Assembly: GCF_048820915.1 (NCBI RefSeq) | Contig: NZ_JBMERR010000054.1 | Coordinates: forward strand, 1-5,074 | DNA from: Cribrihabitans_A pelagius | Lineage (GTDB): Bacteria > Pseudomonadota > Alphaproteobacteria > Rhodobacterales > Rhodobacteraceae | DNA length: 5,074 nucleotides | Direction of reading: 5' to 3' | The notes under the pieces: model-generated | Told to the model about the DNA's origin: nothing | Databases searched by the model: none | The model's input: only the letters and a program-made list of their open reading frames with translations | Translations under genes and position numbers: made by a program | Shown: positions 1 through 4,948 of the stretch, piece after piece | Layout of the letters: each line of letters begins with the position of its first letter | How positions within the stretch are numbered: position 1 is the first letter of the stretch

Positions 1-1
1 T

Positions 2-127
2 TCGCGAATGACATTCTGGCTGGTCAGCTCCCGGACGCCATCAGGAAGCGGAAACACCGACTTCGTAGAGAACCAGGACCCCGAACGGCAATAGAACCCG
101 CACTTCACGATCCCGCAAACAGAGAAC
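2..127. repeat. Left arm of 126-bp terminal inverted repeat
   Basis: This stretch is the reverse complement of 4949-5074, with base i pairing with base 5076-i. By eye 125 of 126 bases match; the only mismatch is at 106 versus 4970. The match stops abruptly at 127/128. The outer end cannot be seen because both arms reach the window edge. The arm tip holds small dyads: GAATG-A-CATTC at 6-16 and GCTG-GT-CAGC at 19-28. Read outward on the minus strand, one frame stays open to the window edge, but there is no start codon and I do not recognise a product. It could be the end of a transposon or two oppositely oriented copies of a longer dispersed repeat. Confidence 0.93.
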
Positions 128-135
128 TGCTATGC

Positions 136-159
136 GCAAAGAAGTAATTATTACTTTGC
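136..159. promoter_or_regulatory. AT-rich dyad, possible operator
   Basis: Two nested inverted repeats lie in this otherwise GC-rich DNA. The inner one, AAGTAAT-T-ATTACTT at 142-156, is perfect apart from its centre base. The outer one is GCAAAG at 136-141 with CTTTGC at 154-159. It sits about 80 bp upstream of the predicted -35 box. The symmetry and AT content resemble a repressor or activator site, but I cannot assign a regulator. It lies only 8 bp inside the left repeat arm, so it may belong to older flanking DNA rather than to this operon. Confidence 0.4.
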
Positions 160-216
160 AGGAATTGACCTGGTTGGCCGTCTGCCGGCCTCTGCCTTCT
201 GTCAAGGGGAAGCACT

Positions 217-236
217 CGACATCTATCGACATCTAT
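217..236 (+). repeat. Two tandem 10-bp repeats abutting the -35 box
   Basis: CGACATCTAT occurs twice back to back (217-226 and 227-236), followed by TGACA, which repeats the start of the unit with a C-to-T change. The last T of the second copy is the first base of the predicted TTGACA. A 10-bp period places both copies on the same face of the helix. It could be a half-site array for an activator, or chance slippage. Confidence 0.55.
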
Positions 237-264
237 TGACACCACGAAGATTGCTTCCATACAT
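236..264 (+). promoter_or_regulatory. Candidate sigma70 promoter of the B12 uptake operon
   Basis: A perfect TTGACA (236-241) is followed by 16-18 bp and the sequence CATACATA (258-265), which can supply a weak -10 hexamer. The predicted start of transcription falls near 270, exactly where the riboswitch begins, which strengthens the assignment. The -10 match is poor, so the element may need help from a bound activator. Confidence 0.5.
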
Positions 265-270
265 AGCCGT

Positions 271-463
271 GATGGTTTTCCCCGGGGCCACTCCGGGGAG
301 ATGAAAAGGGAACACGGTGCGGTGTAGCCATCAGGCGCCAATTCCGTGACTGCCCCCGCAACTGTGTGCGGCGAGCGATGCCGGGAAACCACTGGCCCCA
401 AGCCAATGCTTGGGCCGGGAAGGCCGGTTCAGCAGCGACCCGCGAGTCAGGAGACCTGCCATC
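271..463 (+). ncRNA. Cobalamin riboswitch (AdoCbl-type aptamer)
   Basis: The conserved B12-box elements occur in order: GATGAAAAGGGAA with GGTG (300-319), TGCCCCCGCAACTGT (351-365), GGGAAGGCC (417-425) and ACCCGCGAGTCAGGAGACC (438-456). The ends close as P1 (GATGG 271-275 with CCATC 459-463). Helix CCCCGG/CCGGGG (280-285/293-298) and a long helix at 394-416 with a CAAT loop are also visible. The family binds adenosylcobalamin and related cobalamins and usually switches off biosynthesis or uptake genes. Here it lies 47 nt before the first ORF of an ABC importer operon. There is no hairpin-plus-U-run terminator between aptamer and gene, so control is more likely at translation initiation. Confidence 0.95.
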
Positions 464-479
464 AATTGTTCAACCAAAC

Positions 480-498
480 CCGGGACGGGGCGTCCTGG
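480..498 (+). promoter_or_regulatory. Expression-platform hairpin beside the first Shine-Dalgarno
   Basis: CCGGGACG (480-487) pairs with CGTCCTGG (491-498) around a GGG loop, an 8-bp stem with one G-U pair. It ends two bases before the GGAGG Shine-Dalgarno at 501-505 of the small ORF. No T-run follows, so it is not a terminator. It may gate ribosome access to that site when the aptamer is bound; this is inferred from position alone. Note also the near-repeat of GGACGGGG (483-490) and GGACGGAGG (497-505). Confidence 0.45.
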
Positions 499-510
499 AC
501 GGAGGCTATT

Positions 511-597
511 ATGGCACGCGTTTTTCGTGTTCACATGACCGGTCCCTTCTGTCCGCATGCGCAGGCTTGCGAGGCGGAACATGCAGGGCTGTGCTGA
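511..597 (+). CDS. Small Cys/His-rich ORF (28 aa), first ORF after the riboswitch
   Basis: I do not recognise this protein. The frame starts with ATG at 511, preceded by GGAGG (501-505) at 5-nt spacing, the best Shine-Dalgarno in the leader. It encodes 28 residues, ending with TGA at 595-597. The C-terminal half is rich in potential metal ligands: Cys14, His16, Cys20, His24 and Cys28 (Cys is the last residue), plus His8. There is no signal peptide or membrane segment. Its stop lies 14 nt past the start codon of the next gene, an arrangement typical of translational coupling. It could be a genuine metal-binding micropeptide, a regulatory leader peptide whose translation opens the next gene, or the scar of a deleted first gene. 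The same frame is open back to 346, but that part is riboswitch, so the 511 start is preferred. Confidence 0.5.
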   Translation: MARVFRVHMTGPFCPHAQACEAEHAGLC

Positions 598-937
598 ACA
601 CACCATTCTGATCTGCTCCACCTGCATGGGGGCAGGCGGGGCCACGCGGCTGCGCATCGCTCTGGCGGGCCGGATCCCGGAGAGCTTTACCCTGCGCGCT
701 GTTGACTGCATGGCGGACTGCGACCGCCCGGTGACAGTCGGCTTTCAGGCTGCCGGCAAGGCGCAGTACCTGTTCGGCGGCATCGAAACCCCGGCGGATG
801 CAAAGGCGCTGGCCGAATTCGCGCATCAGTATCTGGCCAGCAAAACCGGCTGGACCAATTCGGCAGAGCGCCCGGCGGGTCTGAGCGACAAGACCCTGGC
901 CCGGATGCCGCGCCTGCGCACAGAGCTTCCGGCATGA
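581..937 (+). CDS. DUF1636-like predicted metal-binding protein
   Basis: This is a 118-residue, probably cytoplasmic protein that I match to the DUF1636 family, small cysteine proteins described as predicted metal-binding or ferredoxin-like. The visible features are CSTC (Cys12, Cys15) near the N-terminus, CMADC (Cys43, Cys47) in the middle, a following GKAQYLFGG segment (59-67) typical of the family, and an ERPAGL...LARMPRL tail (97-112). As I remember the family, a third Cys often follows CxxxC shortly after; here that place reads RPVT, so one ligand may be missing. I chose ATG 581 because GAGG (571-574) lies 6 nt upstream; an in-frame ATG at 557 lacks a ribosome site. It overlaps the small ORF by 17 nt and shares ATGA with the ATPase gene. 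A role in cobalt or corrinoid handling is inferred from the riboswitch and the operon. Confidence 0.85.
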   Translation: MQGCAEHTILICSTCMGAGGATRLRIALAGRIPESFTLRAVDCMADCDRPVTVGFQAAGKAQYLFGGIETPADAKALAEFAHQYLASKTGWTNSAERPAGLSDKTLARMPRLRTELPA

Positions 938-1722
938 GCGCACCCCTGCCCTTCCTCAGCGTGCGCGGTCTGGAGTATTTCGCTACGAACGGCGAAGCGC
1001 TGGTTTCCGGCGTGTCATTTGAGCTGGACCAGGGCTCGGTGCTGGCCATTGCAGGGCCCAATGGCGCGGGCAAGTCTACCCTGCTGAACCTCCTGTCGGG
1101 AATCGAGCCCCTGGCCCTAGGCGAGGTGCTGGTGGGCGGTGATTGCCTGCGCGCGATGTCCGCCGAAGACCGCGCCCGCAAGATCGCCGTTGTCAGCCAG
1201 CAGTCCTCCCCGGACGGGCGGCTTCTGCTGCGCGACTATGTGGCGCTTGGCCAGATACCACTCGCGCGCGGCCGCTCTGCCGGACGCAATGCAGGCGCAT
1301 TGGCGCGGATCCTCGATCACACCGGCCTCGCCGAGAAGACAGGCAAGCCGATGTCGCAGCTTTCGGGCGGCGAGCGTCAGCGCGCCCATATCGCCCGCGC
1401 CCTGGTGCAGGAGCCTGCACTGCTGTTCCTGGACGAGCCTACCAACCACCTGGATCCGGACGCCAAGGGGCGGATGCTGTCGCTGGTCGCCTCGCTGGGC
1501 GTCACCGTGGTGATGGTGGTGCACGACCTGGTGATGATCCCTGAATTCGCCACCCATGCCGCCTTGATGAAATCCGCCCGCCTCACCGCCTTCGGCCCGG
1601 CCAGCGATGTGCTGACGCCCGAAAGCGTGCAGGACACATTCGGGGTCAGCTACCTGCGGCTACCCCACGAAGGCCGCATGATCCCGGCTCTGGACATAAG
1701 AAAATCCCAAGTTCAGCTCTGA
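934..1722 (+). CDS. ABC transporter ATP-binding protein, BtuD/FecE type
   Basis: This is the ATPase subunit of a type II (FecE/BtuD-like) importer. It is 262 residues, the usual family length. All nucleotide-binding motifs are present: Walker A GPNGAGKST (41-49), Q-loop Gln89/Gln90, signature LSGGERQR (143-150), Walker B with LLFLDEPT (163-170), D-loop NHLD (171-174) and switch His197. It should be catalytically competent and act as a homodimer on the cytoplasmic face of the permease. The start codon overlaps the DUF1636 stop (ATGA at 934-937) and there is only a weak ribosome site, so translation probably depends on coupling. The family alone does not separate ferric siderophore, haem and cobalamin systems; the riboswitch favours cobalamin or a related corrinoid. 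Confidence 0.95.
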   Translation: MSAPLPFLSVRGLEYFATNGEALVSGVSFELDQGSVLAIAGPNGAGKSTLLNLLSGIEPLALGEVLVGGDCLRAMSAEDRARKIAVVSQQSSPDGRLLLRDYVALGQIPLARGRSAGRNAGALARILDHTGLAEKTGKPMSQLSGGERQRAHIARALVQEPALLFLDEPTNHLDPDAKGRMLSLVASLGVTVVMVVHDLVMIPEFATHAALMKSARLTAFGPASDVLTPESVQDTFGVSYLRLPHEGRMIPALDIRKSQVQL

Positions 1723-1736
1723 AGGAGACCCCCGAA

Positions 1737-2681
1737 ATGAAACTGCTTTGGACCGCTGCCGTCACGGCCGGCTTGGCCACTGGCGCCGCAGCCGAAGTCA
1801 CGGTCGACAACTGCGGCACGCCGCTGGTGTTCGAAGCCCAGCCAGAACGCCTGGTAGTGCATGACATTAACATGTCCGAAATGGCCTTTGCCCTGGGCCT
1901 GCAGGACAAAATTGTAGGCGTCACCGGCATCACCGGCTGGTACAAGACCAGTCCCGAATTCGATGCCGCCCGCGGCGCAATCCCGGAACTGGCGCCGAAG
2001 TACCCGACCGTGGAAAACCTTGTCGCTGCCAAGGCCGACCTGTTCTTTGCCGGCTGGTACTACGGTATGAAGCCCGGCGGCGAGGTCACTCCGGACACGC
2101 TGGAACCCTTCGGCATCAAGACTCTGGTCCTGACCGAAAGCTGCGTCCATCTGGACAAGGACCGCCCCGAAGCCAGCATGGACCTGCTGTTCAGTGACAT
2201 TCTGCGCCTGGGCAAAGTGATGGACGTCGAGGAGAAAGCCGAAGCGCTGGTTGCCGGCTGGCAGGACCAGCTGGCGGCCATCGAAGCCAAGACAGCGGAT
2301 CAGCCCAAGCCCCGTGTCTTTATGCTGGACGGTCCGGCGGATGCGCCCTTTACCGCCGGCAAGTTCGCCATTCCCGACGCGATGATCGCTGCCGCAGGCG
2401 GCAACAGCGTGACCCATGATCTGAACACCAGCTGGGGCCGCACCTCCTGGGAGGCGATTGCCGCCGCCAACCCGGAATATCTTGTGCTCCTGGACTACCA
2501 GAACGGCAATGGCGCCGCCGACACCTTCAAGTTCCTGCAGGAGCACCCGGTAATGGCCCATACCGACGCGGTAAAGAACGAACGCTGGGTCGGCCTGCGC
2601 TATGAAGAGCTGACACCGGGGCCGGCAAACATTGCGGCGATTGAAAAAATCGCCAAGGCGATGCACCCGGACCTGTTCTGA
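1737..2681 (+). CDS. Periplasmic substrate-binding protein, BtuF/FecB type
   Basis: This 314-residue protein fits the helical-backbone (TroA/BtuF/FecB, Peripla_BP_2) family. The N-terminus is a typical Sec signal peptide: Lys2, a hydrophobic stretch, and a likely cut after Ala19 in GAAA|EV. There is no lipobox, so it should be soluble in the periplasm. Recognisable family segments are the start of lobe 1 (PERLVVHD 36-43, then the ALGL turn), PTVENLVAAKADLFFAG (90-106), and in lobe 2 SWEAIAAANPEYLVLLD (237-253). Glu84 and Glu239 are candidates for the acidic residues that dock on arginines of the permease, by analogy with BtuF. An AAGGAGA ribosome site (1722-1728) lies upstream and overlaps the ATPase stop codon, so this gene has its own strong initiation and may be made in excess. 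The ligand is presumably cobalamin or a precursor, inferred from the riboswitch. Confidence 0.93.
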   Translation: MKLLWTAAVTAGLATGAAAEVTVDNCGTPLVFEAQPERLVVHDINMSEMAFALGLQDKIVGVTGITGWYKTSPEFDAARGAIPELAPKYPTVENLVAAKADLFFAGWYYGMKPGGEVTPDTLEPFGIKTLVLTESCVHLDKDRPEASMDLLFSDILRLGKVMDVEEKAEALVAGWQDQLAAIEAKTADQPKPRVFMLDGPADAPFTAGKFAIPDAMIAAAGGNSVTHDLNTSWGRTSWEAIAAANPEYLVLLDYQNGNGAADTFKFLQEHPVMAHTDAVKNERWVGLRYEELTPGPANIAAIEKIAKAMHPDLF

Positions 2682-2682
2682 T

Positions 2683-3693
2683 ATGGGCCGCTTCGGCCTC
2701 TCGTTGACACTGGGGGCGGCCGCACTGGCCGCCTTGCTTCTGTTGTCGGTGCTTTATGGCACGACGGATGTGCCGGTCTCCGAGGTCTTTACAGCCATTT
2801 CCGCCGGACTGGGTATCAGCCGCGCCGAGCCGGAGCCGGCGCACCGTATCATCTTGGACCTGCGGCTGCCGCGGGCGCTGTTTGCCGCGCTGATCGGCGC
2901 CGGTCTGGGACTAGTCGGCGCGGTGCTGCAGACCACCACCCGCAATGATCTGGCCGATCCTTTCCTGTTCGGCCTTTCCTCCGGTGCTGCCGCGGGTGCG
3001 GTACTGGTGATCACCGTGACGGGGGATGTGCTGGGCATCTGGACCCTGCCGCTGGCCGCCTTCTGCGGCGGGCTGGTGGCTTCGGGAATCGTGCTGGCGC
3101 TGGTCCAATCGCTGCAAACCAGAGCCCCGGAAAAACTGATCCTGGCAGGCCTCGCCGTCTCCTTCCTGTTTGCCGCCATCACCAACTATCTGATTTTCTC
3201 CGGCGACAACCGCGCCGCCCATTCGGTAATCTTCTGGATGCTCGGCGGGCTGGGGCTGGCGCGCTGGGAGACGCTGCCTCTTGCCGCCGCCGGGCTGGGC
3301 CTGATCCTGGCCTATTCGCTTTGGCGCAGCCGCTGGCTGGATGCGCTGCTGGCCGGCGACATCACCGCCGCCAGCCTCGGCGTACCGGTCAAATCCGTGC
3401 GGTTCCGAATGTTTCTGATGGCCGCGCTTTCGACCGCCGCCTTTGTCTCGGTTGCTGGTGTCATTGGATTCGTCGGCTTGATGGTGCCGCACCTCGCCCG
3501 GGGTCTGGCAGGCCCTCTGCATCGCCGCCTCCTGCCCATGGCTGCATTGATTGGAGCCATGCTGCTTACTGCTTCCGATATCGCGTCTCGGGTGCTCCTT
3601 GCTCCACAAGAGCTGCCAGTAGGGATTGTTACGACATCGGTCGGGTCAGTCTTCGTTTTCCTCTTGCTGTTGGGAACAAGAAGCCAGAACTGA
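2683..3693 (+). CDS. FecCD/BtuC-family ABC transporter permease
   Basis: This is the inner-membrane subunit of the importer, 336 residues with about ten hydrophobic segments, as usual for BtuC/FecCD. Family motifs include RLPRALFAALIGAGLGLVGA (61-80), RNDLADPFLFGLSSGAA (87-103), FWMLGGL (184-190), the ATPase-coupling region GDITAASLGVPVKSVR (225-240), GFVGLMVPHLARGLAG (262-277) with HRRLLP following, and ELPVGIVT near the C-terminus. I chose ATG 2683, one base after the binding-protein stop; an earlier in-frame ATG at 2632 would add 17 basic residues inside the upstream gene. No good ribosome site is visible, which suggests coupling. Codon use changes toward the 3' end: GC3 counted by hand falls from 88% (3241-3390) to 72% (3391-3540) and 54% (3541-3690). 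The IS begins 3 bp after its stop codon. Confidence 0.95.
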   Translation: MGRFGLSLTLGAAALAALLLLSVLYGTTDVPVSEVFTAISAGLGISRAEPEPAHRIILDLRLPRALFAALIGAGLGLVGAVLQTTTRNDLADPFLFGLSSGAAAGAVLVITVTGDVLGIWTLPLAAFCGGLVASGIVLALVQSLQTRAPEKLILAGLAVSFLFAAITNYLIFSGDNRAAHSVIFWMLGGLGLARWETLPLAAAGLGLILAYSLWRSRWLDALLAGDITAASLGVPVKSVRFRMFLMAALSTAAFVSVAGVIGFVGLMVPHLARGLAGPLHRRLLPMAALIGAMLLTASDIASRVLLAPQELPVGIVTTSVGSVFVFLLLLGTRSQN

Positions 3694-3696
3694 TTA

Positions 3697-3716
3697 CGCT
3701 CTGGACCCATTGATTT
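3697..3716 (+). repeat. IS5-like left inverted repeat
   Basis: CGCTCTGGACCCATTGATTT here matches the reverse complement of 4568-4587 at 15 of 20 bases, with GCTC, GAC and CATTGA blocks conserved. It is preceded by TA. Confidence 0.65.
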
Positions 3717-3769
3717 GGTTGCAGCCGCCGCGCCGGGCTGATTCAAGCTCCTGAACTTCAGGAGGCGTG

Positions 3770-4117
3770 ATGAGCAGCTTGTTTTGCCTGACCGACGAAC
3801 AAATGGCGCGGTTGAGACCGTACTTTCCGAAAAGCCATGGTAGGCCGCGTGCGGATGACCGGCGTGTGTTGAGTGGAATTATCTTCATCAATCGCAACGG
3901 TTTGCGTTGGTCAGATCCTCCGAGAGAGTATGGCCCGCCGAAGACGCTCTACAACCGCTGGAAGCGATGGAGCGACAAGGGCGTGTTTGCGCGGATCATG
4001 GCAGGACCGGCTTCCGAGCACGCGGATTACAAGGCCGTCATGATTGACGCGACCTATCTGAAGGCCCACCGCACGGCGTCCAGCCTGGCAGTGAAAAAGG
4101 GAGGCGTGAACGCCTGA
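3770..4117 (+). CDS. IS5-family transposase, N-terminal part (115 aa)
   Basis: This is the N-terminal part of an IS5/IS427-group transposase. It opens with the DUF4096-like DNA-binding region (LTDEQMARLRPYFP 7-20, GRPRADDRRVLSGI 24-37, NGLRW 43-47) and the GPPKTLYNRWKRW segment (55-67). The first catalytic Asp is Asp93 in MIDATYLKAHR. The start is ATG 3770 with GGAGG at 3761-3765, four bases away; GTG 3767 is a less likely alternative. The frame ends at TGA 4115-4117 soon after a GTGAAAAAGGGAGG tract (4091-4104). That tract could support frameshifting as in related elements, but a -1 shift here only leads to a TAA at 4168-4170. The C-terminal part is in the same frame as this piece, so a single continuous protein is broken by the stop. 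Confidence 0.8.
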   Translation: MSSLFCLTDEQMARLRPYFPKSHGRPRADDRRVLSGIIFINRNGLRWSDPPREYGPPKTLYNRWKRWSDKGVFARIMAGPASEHADYKAVMIDATYLKAHRTASSLAVKKGGVNA

Positions 4118-4131
4118 TCCCTTGCCCGGCA

Positions 4132-4153
4132 GGGCATTGCGCAGCAATGTCCC
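4132..4153 (+). other. Hairpin in the middle of the transposase gene
   Basis: GGGCATTGC (4132-4140) pairs with GCAATG-T-CCC (4144-4153) around a GCA loop: nine pairs and one bulged T. It lies between the in-frame TGA (4115-4117) and the second transposase piece. Related transposases, as I recall them, run directly from VKKG through a short linker to GRTKGGMNTKLH. The hairpin therefore lies in extra sequence of roughly 40 bp. It may be an insertion scar or a control structure. Confidence 0.55.
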
Positions 4154-4567
4154 GAGAGGGGGCGAACTAAGGGCGGCATGAACACCAAGCTTCATGCCGT
4201 CACAGATGCCTCTGGCCGTCCGATCCGGTTCTTCCTGACCGCCGGTCAGGTCAGTGACGACACGGGAGCCAGGGCGCTCCTGAGGAGCTTGCCCGCCGCC
4301 GATTGGATGATTGCTGACCGGGGCTACGACGCCGACTGGTTCCGGAATGCCCTGAAAGACAAAGGGATACGTCCTTGCATCCCGGGCAGGAAGTCGCGTG
4401 ACAAACCCGTTCGATACGACAAGCGCAGGTGCAAGCGACGCAACCGCATCGAGATTATGTTCGGCAGGCTGAAAGATTGGCGGCGTGTCTCAACCCGTTA
4501 CGACAGATGCCCGAAGGTCTTCCTCTCAGCCATCGCACTCGCCGCCGCCGTCATCTTCTGGCACGGA

Positions 4568-4587
4568 AATTCAATGAGTCTGGAGCC
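4568..4587 (-). repeat. IS5-like right inverted repeat
   Basis: Read on the minus strand it is GGCTCCAGACTCATTGAATT, the partner of 3697-3716 (15 of 20 matches). It is followed by TA and, one base wider, by CTAG. It overlaps the coding frame of the transposase tail. Confidence 0.65.
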
Positions 4588-4774
4588 TAGTAGAAGAACG
4601 GGCATGCCCCTGAGGGGCTGGAACCTCGTGAGCCTGCCGCCGTGCGGCACCGCGGAGTATGAAGCCTATCTGACGAGCCCGGAGCGCTACAGGGCACCGA
4701 AGGCGGTGACGGAGCAGAGCTGCGCGGTGCTGGACCGGCCGCGCAACGAATGGGTGATCTTCACCCCGGCCTGA
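4588..4774 (+). pseudogene. Coding remnant of unknown gene beyond the IS
   Basis: The frame is continuous with the transposase tail but lies outside the IS and looks genuinely coding: nearly all third positions are G or C from 4601 to the TGA at 4772-4774, like the ABC genes and unlike the IS. It reads as hydrophilic with aromatic residues (GWNLVSL, YEAYL, ERYRAP, NEWVIFTPA at the very end). I do not recognise the family. An ATG at 4604 would give a 56-residue protein, but it has only a weak GAAG upstream. The simplest reading is the 3' end of a gene cut by the IS or by a rearrangement next to it; a complete small gene starting at 4604 is possible. Confidence 0.5.
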
Positions 4775-4834
4775 AACGATAAAAGCCCCCCGGCGCGAAC
4801 TGACGCATTCCGTATGGTGGGACACACTACCTAC

Positions 4835-4872
4835 AAACCCTGTTGCGCAAGTCGCGGCAGGGTTTTGTTTTT
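4835..4872 (+). terminator. Rho-independent terminator
   Basis: AAACCCTG (4835-4842) pairs perfectly with CAGGGTTT (4858-4865) across a 15-nt loop that itself contains CGC/GCG, and the stem runs into TTTTGTTTTT (4863-4872). It lies about 60 bp after the stop of the coding remnant at 4774, so it probably ended the gene of which that remnant is the tail. It could now also end read-through from the B12 operon. Confidence 0.82.
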
Positions 4873-4918
4873 GAATGGAAAAATGACGTGTGAATGCTGA
4901 CGCGGAAACGAGAAAATG

Positions 4919-4936
4919 CCGAGAAAATTTTCTCGG
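4919..4936. repeat. 18-bp perfect palindrome near the right repeat arm
   Basis: CCGAGAAAATTTTCTCGG is fully self-complementary. A partial copy of its left half (CGAGAAAAT at 4909-4917) lies 11 bp upstream of the matching CGAGAAAAT at 4920-4928. It sits 12 bp inside the right arm of the large inverted repeat and has no counterpart by the left arm. It could be a regulator site or a recombinase/transposase binding site. No T-run follows on either strand beyond the stem, so it is not an obvious terminator. Confidence 0.6.
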
Positions 4937-4948
4937 GCACCGTAAGCG

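Larger units (their letters stand above)
3697..4587 (+). mobile_element. IS5-family (IS427-like) insertion sequence, probably degenerate
   Basis: This 891-bp element carries an IS5-type DDE transposase in two same-frame pieces. Imperfect terminal inverted repeats at 3697-3716 and 4568-4587 match at 15 of 20 positions. Each end is flanked by TA (3695-3696 and 4588-4589), consistent with a TA target duplication as used by the IS427 group, though two bases are weak evidence. It sits directly behind the permease stop codon. The element is a little longer than I expect for the group, matching an apparent insert of about 40 bp in the middle of the transposase. The boundaries are inferred from the repeats. 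Confidence 0.82.
4178..4774 (+). pseudogene. IS5-family transposase, C-terminal part running past the IS end
   Basis: The first ~135 residues are the catalytic half of the IS5 transposase: MNTKLHAVTDASGRPI, the second catalytic Asp47 in ADRGYD (46-51), and catalytic Glu92 in RRNRIEIMFGRLKDWRR. The IS4/IS5 signature Y(2)R(3)E is altered: Cys85 occupies the usual Tyr place (RRCKRRNRIE; a TAC-to-TGC change would explain it). The piece lacks the first catalytic Asp, which is in the upstream fragment, so alone it cannot be active. No stop occurs before the right IS end (4587), and the frame continues about 62 codons into host DNA to TGA 4772-4774. A separate start at ATG 4178 has only a weak AAGGGCGG upstream. 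It is most likely the second half of a broken transposase. Confidence 0.75.

Noticed and set aside
176..190. GGCCG/CGGCC inverted repeat with 5-nt spacer as a terminator
   Set aside because: The stem is short and followed only by mixed CT sequence, not a T-run.
41..232. 63-codon minus-strand frame leaving the left arm
   Set aside because: It crosses the repeat border, has no ribosome site and no family motif; the part in the arm also stops within the arm.
480..498. Rho-independent terminator in the riboswitch platform
   Set aside because: The stem is good but is followed by the GGAGG ribosome site, with no U-run.
346..510. Longer N-terminal extension of the small ORF
   Set aside because: It lies over the conserved core of the riboswitch, so the open frame there reflects RNA constraint; the Shine-Dalgarno marks 511 as start.
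557..580. Upstream ATG start for the DUF1636 gene
   Set aside because: No ribosome site precedes 557, the extra residues are basic and not family-like, and GAGG is well placed for 581.
1713..2666. 317-codon minus-strand open frame opposite the binding-protein gene
   Set aside because: It is the antisense shadow of a clear BtuF/FecB-type gene with a signal peptide and a strong ribosome site; the long frame is a GC3 effect.
2632..2682. Upstream ATG start for the permease
   Set aside because: It lies inside the binding-protein gene and adds 17 basic residues; ATG 2683 directly follows the upstream stop and gives a normal family N-terminus.
2911..3609. 232-codon minus-strand open frame opposite the permease
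   Set aside because: It is rich in Gln/Gly/Arg/His with no motif, typical of antisense translation of a hydrophobic GC-rich gene.
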